Source: Tetranychus cinnabarinus (lineage: Eukaryota; Arthropoda; Arachnida; Trombidiformes; Tetranychidae). Taken from it: 64,000 nucleotides of DNA. The first letter of the stretch is position 1; each line of letters starts with the position of its first letter. Shown here one piece after another: positions 24,473-35,462 of this stretch. The notes under the pieces were generated by a model. It ran no database searches, was not told where the DNA came from, and saw only the letters and a program-made list of their open reading frames with translations. The stretch lies in the NCBI GenBank assembly GCA_022266195.1, contig WHVY01000001.1:16492001-16556000 (forward strand). Direction: 5' to 3'. The position numbers and the translations under genes are program-made.

Positions 24473-24583
24473 GAACTTCTACAACCGGATTGAACAAATC
24501 AAACAAATTGGTCGGATCAAGATTAACACAGAAAATGACAAAAGGTAAGTTGATGAAAATCCAATGAAAGGGAAAATGTTGAC
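24473..24583 (-). CDS. Candidate internal exon of unknown gene
   Basis: 111 bases bounded by a CAG acceptor after TATTTT and a consensus GTAAGT donor, phase 1 at both ends. The one frame open throughout codes for a hydrophobic stretch (FPFHWIFINLPFVIFCVNLD) then TNLFDLFNPVVEV. No neighbouring exon could be joined with confidence. Confidence 0.2.
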
Positions 24584-27500
24584 CTGAAAATAGGTTGATT
24601 ATTGTTGATCTGAATTCAATACAGATAAGCAAGACACATGAAATGAAAGCATAAAATGGCCAAACAAAGGCATCACATGTTAACCACAAATTAACCAAAA
24701 GCATAAATAGTTTGCCTCTTTTTTAACAAACATTTAATTTTAACAATTATCTTGAAGTAACCATTAATTAGATAATGTTAATTTCAACAAACAACTTTAA
24801 TCGTAGTTGAACTTCACAAATCAAAAGAATTGAATAATTACTTTGATTCAAATCAAAAAAATGCATCGAGAATAAGATTTGAAGCTTTACTCTTTGATCT
24901 TGACTCAAAGCCTTTGAGTCAAAGGTTTAAAGTCAAAGAGCCATCTAGATTAATATGAAATAACCATTAAAATATTGTAAAATTCAAATACATTGTTATG
25001 AATCTAAATTGCCGATGTAAATTATATTTACTTTTGTCTCGACAATAATTTACTAATTACAATAGCAGATTGAGATAATAGACAACAATTAGCACGCATA
25101 ATTAACCTGTTATCTAATACTTGTGGAGGTGAATTGAGGACAGTTAAATAAACATTGGCTGGCCCTTAATATATATTTATTTTCATCATCATTTAAACAA
25201 TTAAAATGATAAATTTTATTTACATAGCAATCGTTCAAAGTATACAATAACAGATAGTCTAAATTGCTGGAAAACATTTGATCCATCAACAACAGTCAAA
25301 TGAGACAGATGAGACAGTAAATAATTTTTAAAAGGTTCATCTGCAGAATTGTTGACATTGATTATTAACCATAATATTCATATTCATATTCATCATGTTG
25401 ATACCTAACTCATTATATTGGGAACAAAAATAACTTTCATTTTGGTTTGTTTGATTTCTCTGACAATTTAAATGTAGCCTGAAATGAAGTCAGGCCCAAA
25501 GATGGACGGACCATCAAGTTAATCACTAGCAAATCTTAACAGATTCAAAGATATTTTCAATTGACAGTTTAATGATTAAAAATGAAATTTCAAACTAAAT
25601 ATGGGAATAAATGACTGTCTCCTGAATCTTTACAATCAGCAATAATATCAAGTGAATCAAGCGTTCATCATTAAAGCCTAAAACTGGCAAAACAGATGTA
25701 GTTGTGATATTTTTAGCACAACAAGTCACAACAATTTGACAGTTTCCGTTAGATGAATGATGGACCTTATTTCCGTTGATATTATTGTAGTTGCTTGACG
25801 AAACGTGTTTTAATTTTCACCATTACATTTGATTCCATTTTGTTAAGTGTGTAGATATCCTGATAATCCTGTGGATTGAAAGAGAATGAAATACGTTAAT
25901 TATCATATTTTAAAGCAGCACAAATCCCTCATCAACAGAATAGCAGTAAAGTAAAGCATTTGACAAACCTTGAAATGGATGACATTTTGTGTGTTAGTGA
26001 AGTAAAAAAAACAGTAATCAACATTGTCCCATTATATTATTGTGAATGATTAAGTTTATCTCTTAAACATGTCAACTGTTGTTACCCTTAATGAATGTGT
26101 ATTGAAGTTAATTACACTGGTTATACTTGTTTGATTCAATTTAAATTGAATTAATTGTATCATGTTATTGAAAGATTAACTTTCACTTTCTCCTTGTTAA
26201 AATCTGCTGGTTAAATGTTGATTACAGACGAACTGGATGAAATAAACAATTTTATATCATCTAAACTATTATTATTGTTGTTAAATGTTAATAAAAAACT
26301 AACATTAAACATGTAACAGTAAATTAATATCCTAACCATTCGAATCTGTAAATGCAAGAACTGTTCAGCTTGTTTAGAGACGATCCTGGATCAGCTTCTT
26401 GTTAAAGCATTTATTCATTTCTCCGTTTCAATCTTAATTTGATTTAGATTATGCCATTGAAAGGACAAAATGAATCAATTAATAAAATGATTTAACAGGA
26501 AAACAATAAGGTTGATAAAGGCTACTGAATCAATGGTGATGGTGGAGAATGAAGTAAACGATGGTTCCTTTTTTTACAATTGTTATCTGTTGATTGTCAT
26601 CAACAATGATGGGCGATTCCAAGAAAATCAAATGATTTATTTATAAACTTGGTCTCTCTTCTTCTCGCTTATTGTCCTCCGTTTTGGTTTGTTCATATAT
26701 TTTCAGGTCATTTGGTCATCATCATGTGCCATTTGAGTTGATTCAATATACTGGACAAAATGTTCATCTGTTGGAAACAAAAAAGAAACCAAAATATTAA
26801 TTTATTATTTTAATGTTCATTCAATTGTCAATCAAATTAAAGCGAAAAAATAAAGCTCATTCAATAATGTATCCACCATGCGATAATAGATCTGAATATG
26901 ACCTCAACTCGGCTGACATCACAATCAAATGGCAGCCAATAGATCAGACAAATAAGCAAATAGACAACGGATGATGTAATTAGCATTCTAATGTTGATTT
27001 AATTGAACAGAATTGAAAGAGACCAGGTAAAAAATGATCACACGCTCAGCATTAGAGAAACCAATTTAACTATAAACATATGAAAGTGCAAGTTAAACTC
27101 ACAATTTCAATCTAATCATGTTAGCTATTTGAATGGTGAGAACCAATCGAAAGTAATCAAATAAAATTAAACGCTAAGTAAATGACAAATGTAAATGGTG
27201 AAAGGAAAAGATCTAATCATTGAAAGAAAAAGTACTTCTTTTTTTACTCAAAAATCATGTGAATTGCCGTAGCTTTTGTTGTTGATGTTGTTGGTTCGGG
27301 TTTATTGTAATGGTGATGATGTTGGTGTGGTGATAATGATGTTGAGGATGACAGAGAAATGTGAATCATGAAAGGAATTACAAGTATTGAGAGTAAATCA
27401 TGGTCATGGAAAGCTAACCTTTTCCCAGGTATTTATAACCAGAATAGTGTATCGTACAAACTGGATCTACATTGTTGAGCTCAAGAGAGGAAGAAACAGA

Positions 27501-28780
27501 GAGATGCGGATGAAGATGATAATGATAAAAGTCTGAAAAGATGAGATTTACTTATAACAAAAGATTTCTTTGGATGAAAAATTGAGTAAAATAGTGACAA
27601 AAAAATAACAATGATTCTTGTACACACCATTATTTTCACGCATTTCACCAAATTTAACAAAACTGTTCATATTTCTGTTGCTCTCATCGTCTTTGCTTTC
27701 ATGTTCAACTGAATCTGTACATGTACGGTAATATTATTTGCTTTGATTATGGATATCTTTAAATGATCATTGAATCTCAATGATTTTAAACAAAAGCAAC
27801 TTAACTCTAAAAGGTTAAACACTTGTTGAGCACACTTAACCTTAGCTAAGCTCAGGTAAACCTTTTTCTTTCACCCAAAAGATCATGAAAAAAAATATTT
27901 TACTCACCTGTTACAGTAGCAGAATAAGCTACAATTTTTTGGACAATGTCAAGTTGAATAATGACGATAACTTGAAGAGTTGACAATTTAAACATCAATT
28001 AGTTCCACTGAATCTCATAGTTATTTCATAATTATCATGATACAGTATGATCATTGTTATCACTTAGGATACACTTGATGGCACTTTGACAACAGCAACA
28101 AAACGGCATTAGTAATGATGAAAATGGAGAAGTTGATTAAGGTGATGATAATAGCAATATTCAAATCAATTGTTTCTGTTGAGAATGGTAATGGTGATCG
28201 GTTAAAGGAAGAAAAGAAGAAGCTGTTGATAATTGTAGCCTTTTTTCGGGTTTGAATTTGAACAAAACATAAAGAAAAACGGTTTTCTTTTGTTCCTTAA
28301 ATATGGCAACTTGGATGAGTAAAGGTTCAATGTTAATAAATGGTAAAATTGCCATTTTCTTAACACTGTTAACAATTAGAGACAAGATTATACCATTACT
28401 GTCATTACCGCCATTATACTCATCATAGTTCAACTGATTGGTTATTTTTGTCTATTGCAATGGAAATCACGTCGCGCCATTTTATTTTATTTTTTCGTTC
28501 GGTTCATTCCTAATAGATTAACCTTTTTCCAAATGAGGAATTAATAGTTGAACTTGCAGTCATCAAATGGTTACTAATTAGCAACTTGAAACTGTGATTA
28601 GTGTCAAAGTAATGGATTTAACCAATAAACCTTTTATATTGTGAAAACAAGATTTTACATATAACCTTTTTTTAACGTAATTTTTTGCTCATTTTTGCAT
28701 TTTTAGACACTTAATTTTAGGAGTTAACAACATATAACTAGACATGGATAACAATCAATCAAAATTATTAACAAATCTAT
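24584..28780. other. Gene-poor stretch upstream of receptor 3' end
   Basis: AT-rich. Short frames at 25110-25292 and 28161-28433 show no domain. No RNA gene, array or long repeat is seen. Confidence 0.4.
24902..24920. repeat. Short perfect palindrome
   Basis: GACTCAAAG and its complement separated by one base, inside a wider region of repeated CAAAG words (24890-24941). Confidence 0.5.
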
Positions 28781-28786
28781 TTTATT
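28781..28786 (-). terminator. AATAAA overlapping the stop codon
   Basis: The hexamer on the minus strand overlaps the TAA stop of the Cys-rich receptor. If used, the 3' UTR would be extremely short. Confidence 0.25.
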
Positions 28787-30065
28787 TGATGGTCGATGAT
28801 TCGCCCAATTTGACAACAGCTTCTTCATAGCTTGGAGGTTGAATGTCTTCATATGCTGGTAAGGTTTCTCTGTTAAATGAATGGACACTTCGCTGGTCAA
28901 CCACATCAATACCTGAGGCCGTGGACCGGTTGATCTCAAATGGATCATAGGTAACCCTTAAATCACTATAACGTAATTCATCAAGTCGGATAACACGATC
29001 AGAGAGACGGGCACGAGCACAATTACGGACAACAATCCAAACCATCATTAAAACAGTCATGGACAGTGAAAACCCAAATATATTGGCCATTGAATGGTTA
29101 TAAAAATATTGTTCGTTGGCATTGTTACCATTGGTATTTCCATTGAAATTTCCATTACTTCTACATGAACCCTCAAAACAGCTTCTCCGTGGCCATAAAA
29201 CTGGAACAAAAATAAAGACCAAGCCGATCGTTAATGGTATTACACCGTGAGCCATTTGGTTCCAACAAACAAAGATGACTAATTGAAGGGGTTGTTATAT
29301 AATGAACATAGATGGACATGTGCTTTCAGTTAGCAGTGAGGGTAATTAGCCGACAACCCCTTCAATTTATGACATAAGAAAGCCATGAGTCATCTTTGTT
29401 TGTTGGAACCAAATGGATCACGGTGTACAAGCAATACAGCAACCTTTACATCTAAAATATTGTTATAAAAAAGTAACCTTACCATCACCAAAGAAGACAC
29501 ATTTATCACTTCTCGAGTTGTAAAGGTGCTTAATGGAACAGATGCATTTGTTAATGTAACATCGACTAAATGAGCTTCGTCGAAGACAATCATAATCCGT
29601 TAAACATGGTGTATCAATTAATCTGGGAATGCATTTACCTTCAATCAAATCAAATACATAGCCAATATTACATTGACAAATACCTGGGATCAAGAGATCA
29701 CTTCCATTCGAGGCAACATAATCAAGCCAAAGGGATTCAATAACACTATCAAGCGAGTCACCTTTACCCTCCTTGGAGAAGCATCGTGTTCCAGTCATTA
29801 AACACTGACCATTGATCCAACAGGCTTCATGGATGGCCAAAATACGCCGTAAACAGTAACCATTCTCATACAAACTGTTTGCCTCTGTACATACACATTT
29901 ACCTTCATTTGAATCACATTTGGCTTCAAAGGGATTCTTGCAGCCATTCCAGCTATTATATTCATGGCATAATATTTCACTTGAGTCAACAAATTTGGTC
30001 ATCAACCCGATAAGATTTAACACAACCACAGGCTTGACCAAAATCTTAATCAACAATTTATCCAT
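28782..30065 (-). CDS. Type I membrane protein: Cys-rich ectodomain and PPxY tail
   Basis: Two exons, 30065-29483 and 29200-28782, join in phase 1 to 333 residues. Residues 1-29 look like a signal peptide. Residues 30-195 hold about 20 cysteines in EGF/EB-like modules (for example CDSNEGKCVC, CQCNIGYVF, PCLTDYDCLRRSSFSRC). An Asn/Gly-rich stalk leads to one membrane segment (about 233-253). The cytoplasmic tail ends with LPAY (308-311) and PPSY (316-319). PPxY motifs bind WW domains, typically of Nedd4-family ubiquitin ligases, which suggests regulated turnover. The ATG at 30065 has a strong context (G at -3, G at +4); an in-frame ATG at 30095 has a weak one. The family is not recognised beyond this architecture. 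The intron holds an inverted-repeat element. Confidence 0.8.
29243..29425. mobile_element. Inverted-repeat element (MITE-like) in the receptor intron
   Basis: Outer arms of 38 bases (29243-29280 and 29388-29425) match with one mismatch. Inner arms of 15 bases (29281-29295 and 29353-29367) match fully, with a 20-base insertion on the right side only. The dinucleotide TA lies on both outer ends (29241-29242, 29426-29427), as for Tc1/mariner-type target duplications. There is no coding capacity. It fills about two thirds of the 282-base intron. Confidence 0.7.
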
Positions 30066-31228
30066 AACATTGAATATACAGAAACATCGGATCATTTGCT
30101 GGTACTTTTTTAGTTGCTATTGTACCTCTTTAACCAACAACAACGCAATAATAATTCTCTTGGCTGCAAATATTGATTAAGGGTAATCATTGATTTAAAG
30201 TCAAACACAATTTGAGAATCCAAATGGCTATAAAATATATTTCTTGCTTCCATTTTACCAACCAAAATGAGTTGATCTATTCTATTAATAATAACCATAG
30301 AGATTCACTTGATCGATCTAAATGTATAATGATTCCAACAATAATAAAGTTTGCGTGAGTAACTGATAAATTATATAACATATGCATATATATTTGCGAG
30401 AAATGATAATTTCATAATAAAGGAAACATGGAAACCAAATTTGAAACAAAATCGATACAAGAGAGATTGAAAAAATGTATTAATTGTTGAATAAAGGAGG
30501 AATCGAGCTCAATTGGACCATTTTGTTGATTGATTAGCTTCCAATTTTTAAATTGTCACCAATAGATTTAGCTTTTGCTGCTAAAAAATCCAATCACACC
30601 TTAAATTCATCAAGTTTAATGGATAAAATGGCAATTTTATCGCCCAATAAACACTGACCGATTTAAGTTCAATTGGTAATGACTGTTGCAAATTTTGATT
30701 TACATTTGAATTATAATTAGTGTTAAAGTGTTTATCATGTATTAAATAGTTAGCAATTTATTTAGACCAAGATTAACATGATAAAGCAACAATGAGACTC
30801 GATTTGTTTGATTAATCAGTTTGCCAGCATGTAAACAAAATGCTAACTCATGGACATAAATGGCAATAATATTGAAGATAAAAGTGATGGGAACGATGAT
30901 GAAATCAATGATGATCAGGATGATGATGATGATGATGATGGTTGCCATGAAAAAAAAGTTGTTAACAATTTAATGTTAAAGAGGAGCAATAAGAAGCTAA
31001 TGAAAAGAGAAGGGAAAAAAGGTCAAATCAGAAGCCATCAAGATCTTTGAAAGGGAAGCTCAGGTTAGGGAATGATGATGATGATGATAAATTTAGCTGG
31101 TTAAGAAAGATGATAGAGTCTTACCTGTCTTTACCTCTTTCTTTGGTCTGATGAACCTGGGCCTTAAATTGGATGAATCGACTCTCATGTAGTTAAGTTG
31201 GATTCAGTCTCCTCATCTTATTCCCATT
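30066..31228. other. Receptor 5' region and GAT repeats
   Basis: Upstream sequence of the Cys-rich receptor. A GAT run lies at 30919-30940 and a second near 31073-31088. The Asp-rich open frame across the first is a by-product of the repeat. Confidence 0.5.
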
Positions 31229-31292
31229 ATGAGCTTTTTGCTTCTTCTTCTTCTTCTGGTTAGCCATTTCTTTTCAGGCCAACTATCAACAG
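31229..31292 (+). CDS. Candidate signal-peptide exon
   Basis: An ATG opens a Leu-rich sequence, MSFLLLLLLLVSHFFSGQ, then ends in phase 1 at a GTAACC donor. It has the form of a secreted-protein first exon. Part of it comes from a CTT simple repeat, so chance is possible. The candidate terminal exon at 42401 begins in the matching phase but is 11 kb away. Confidence 0.25.
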
Positions 31293-34200
31293 GTAACCCG
31301 AAGTAAGGCAAACGCTTTGTTTTTAATTAGTTGAACAACTGGTTGACCTTAATTCATTAATCATTACTGATACCGATTTACTGGATGGTCAAGAGTCATT
31401 GGAATCTAATATTTGCATTTAAAAATATTGTTTCAACCTTTCAATAGCTTTGGTCTGTCTGCAATCGCAAATCTAATCATTGTGTTGTGTGTGTCAAGAA
31501 TTGATTAGTTTTAGCTGTTAGGTATGATGACTGTGATGATGAATGATTATGTAGATGAAGATGATCATGATGTAGGTTTGATAATACTGAATAAAGATGG
31601 GGATTGAATGTTGGTAGCTGTAAAAAAATTATTAGATAAGCATACATTAAAACAATGATGGACAACTAGTTTTTTTTGAAACAAGACGATTACTTTGTCC
31701 ATTGTTACCCTTTTTGATACAGTTTAGCAACACTTTTTTTGTCATTATTAGGTAATTAGCAAATTGTAATGATACAATTTAGCTTAGACTTGAATAATTT
31801 ATGCCTAACCATAAAATAAAAACACAAAATGAGGAAGCAATGGTGATGAGTTTGTATTTTATGTTAAATGTAGCTTAGAAGCTTAGAACATATCAAAATG
31901 GTTGTTGACTTTGACTTGATTAACATCTCATAAGCACACACAGAACAGTAATCAATTGACAGTACCATAAGCTGTTAATTTATTTGTTAATTGGGTCAGC
32001 GGGGTTGGTGATGATTGAAATAATTAAATTGATGAGTTGCATGAATAGACATTATTAAGAAGGTAAACTGGAGAAGAAACAAAAACAATCGTCTTTTTGC
32101 TTCTATTGACATCTATTGACATTTATTAACATCAACCATAAAATCTGAAGACAATAATTTCATTTATGCAAATTTTGATTTCCATTTCCAGTAAATTGTG
32201 TCTTTAATCCAATCAAAGTGTGACAATTTAGAATTTTAAAATGTAAATTAATCAACATTTTAGTGCTTTATAATGAGTGATCGACAGTATCTTCAAGTGT
32301 TACTGTCTTGTGAAGTATTGAAGCTATTGAGACAGCAATCTCCCAACTACATAGATCGGAGGCTCAAGATTGATACCATTGTTTGCTAATCATAATAATT
32401 ATTTAATGATTAACCTCATAATAGATATAACCATCATCAATAATCAGCTAAATTGAGGTCAGAGTACTATCTATTGTTTAATATTTTCAAGAAACAAACA
32501 TCAAATGGAAAGATACTTTGTTTATGTTTTGCTTTGGTGCGCTATTTGCATTGTAAATTTGCATCCATGCATTAAACACTCGTTACATTGTAATTAAAAT
32601 GATGGAAGACATCGATTTCGTTGATCATGATCTTAACACTTTACTAGCAATCCAGGATTGAGCATGAAAATGTTTCATTTAATGTTACAGTTGAACAGTA
32701 CTCAGTACTTTATCCTAATTATGTTGATATATGATTATGGCCGATTGATACCCGGTTAAACCTGTTGTTGATGGTGTCAACATGAATCAAGTTGATTAAA
32801 ATATTGCATTAAAGTTAATTGATCGGAATGATCAAGCAGCAGCAGTAGAAAAATTGAGATTAAAGATGAACATTAAATTGTAAATAATGTTCAGGCTTAA
32901 ACCATGATAATCAAGATGAAACAAGATAATAATAAAGTGAAAGTTTGCTTTAAACAAAAGACACCTAAGCCAATATAATCATTATTAGTCGATTGGATCA
33001 AATAGAGTTGGTTAAATTGTTATTAAACCTAAAAGGTTGGAAGCTCAATTAGATGTATTAGTCAATAACGTAATCTTAGTACCACCTAACCGTACTGTTT
33101 GGTGGTGATTAACCATAATTATTGCCAAAGGTTTGAGGAATGGTGATTTCAATAGTTTTTTTTGTCTTTAATTCATCCAAAGAACCAGATTGATTAGATA
33201 AATATTCAATTGGATCTTGGAATGAGATTTTAAATAGACAATTTGCTAAATCATTTTGATCGTAAAGCCTAAATCAAGGTTAACCTTAAAATTGCTTTTT
33301 TATTTCTTTCTCCTTTAAATTGATGCAACCATTAGCAATTTGATCTGAATTATTGTTGAACGTCTTCATTGATCACCATCAACAGCTAAAATATAATTTT
33401 AAAGTGCATCGGCACTTCTCAGCAGCTTCCTGATCACAGTGAAACGTTTAGACTTGTTATTAAACAGTATTTCCCTTTAACTGCATAAGATTCCAACTAA
33501 TATAAGGCAAATTACTGTACTTTGTGAATGTAAAGATAATTTCAATTCCATGGTAATCCTCCAACTGAGCTTGCACAGAACACAATTACAGTTAATTCCA
33601 GAAATTAAATCATCCATTAATCGATGTCGTTCAAGACAAGACCAGTTTATCCTCTGCCATTGCTCTAAGTTACAAAAGGGCCTGAATTTTAGGTTTTCAT
33701 ATGAATTTTCAAGTCAACTGGTATAATGTAATGTTTCAAATCCGTAAGCCAAACTATTGATAGTCAACTGCATAAAATGATACATTTTTATTATCCATTC
33801 ACAGCCAATTAATTCCTTGATTTAATTCCTTCAAGTCTCTATAGCATCTAATCACAGCTGAATCTGATGTTAAATTGCAATGTGCCTCAGTTTAAACAAA
33901 CAGGAAAATTGTGTCTTGTTGCATCTTCAATGGCTCATTGATGACGATAAAAGATGACAGTCTTACATCATCCAACTGCTTTCACTTTCCTTATATTAAA
34001 TATTTATAAATTGTTACAATCAATTTTGATTCCTTGGCAATTGGACAAATTTGCAGTGTTTTCAATTGGATAATGGATGTAAACCTTGAGAGGGTTGAAA
34101 ATTAATCTACAATTGAAAACAATAAGAATGGATGAAAAGAAGCAAAAAATAACATTAATTGTTGTGGTTAAATATTATAACAGTTTGAAGCAAAGATTAA

Positions 34201-35426
34201 TCAATCAGTTGATCTAGAGGTTTTATAATTACCCAATTGTTGAAGTCAATTGTCACCAGTAGAAACATCATGTAACCAAGAAGACATTGAACCAACAGTG
34301 CAACAGCTGAAACAGAAAAAGTTAAGATTTAATTGTATTTATTGAGAACCAATTAATCAATGTTTAATCAAATTGAATTGGTGATTTGATTTTGACATAA
34401 AAACTGAAAATAACAACAATTAAACGCTAATTAGAGGACAAGTTGGGTTTCAAAAAAAGATGATTTTGCATTGAAACTGTCAACCCAAAATGGGTAAACC
34501 ACAAAATTGGTTCAAGTATTGATTCCTCCAAGTTTTCCTGGTTATCTAATTGTTCTTAAATTGTAATTACCGGACAAAATATAATTTGACTTGCAATTGA
34601 ATCTCGGTTAATCAGCTGTTTGGTGCAACTTCAATCTAATGTATTGAGGAAATCAGTTTGATAAGTTGAAAGGTTTAACGGGTTTATCATTAACAGAAAC
34701 CTGAAGCTATATTTTAACCATTTTGTTTTGTTGATTAAATCAAACATCTTGTCAACATTGATGAAAATAATAACTGATCAAATGAAGGTTAATGTCAAAG
34801 TTAACTATTAGGTTGAGTTAATTTGATATGTATGTTAATTTGTTAACATGATTATCTGTAATGGTAACTTCAAGGTTTACAGGTAATAGTTATTGTTGAA
34901 AAGGTTTGATCTTTTTCAAATGATATACAAGCGTTGACCAGTGAATGCTAATAGCCATCAATTAAATGGTCAACAGTAATAACGTATCATAATATAAATT
35001 TAGTTATCACAATATCACTCTAATAACAATTATCCGTGAAATTGAAATGTAATATTAGCTGAGTTTTTCAGATTTTTACTTTGTTTTCTGATTCTCATTT
35101 TATTTCCAACATTTCCGTTAAACCAGTAAACTGAGTTACTAATGACAGGTCAATATTTTGGTTTAATTGTTGGCCAGTTTGAAAGGTTATTAAATCACAG
35201 GTAATCACATGAAAAACATCTTTCATTCTGAGCTTCCAAATTTAAGGTTTTCTTGAGGTTTCAAAAATTGTTAAGATTGAAAAGTCAATAATCAAAAGAA
35301 TGGTTTCAATGTTAAATCTTTAACTCTGATTGCTGGTTGATTGATTTGTTGTTAATTTTAACCATTTTATTTAACATCCATCAAAAATGTTTACATTTAA
35401 TATCTTTTGTCTTGCTGAGTTGATTA

Positions 35427-35462
35427 TAAAAAGGATGAAATTCATTTTTTACTTCAAACACT
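35427..35462 (+). promoter_or_regulatory. TATA/initiator-like core promoter
   Basis: TATAAAAAGG followed about 31 bases later by TTCAAAC. A short ATG frame with a GTGAGT donor (near 35539-35565) comes about 85 bases further on. The arrangement resembles a short first exon of a TATA gene, but no second exon was identified. Confidence 0.25.

Noticed and set aside
25110..25292. Minus-strand frame with four cysteines
   Set aside because: Length is within chance for this base composition, and no signal peptide or domain is present.
30850..31050. Asp-rich plus-strand frame
   Set aside because: Produced by the GAT repeat.
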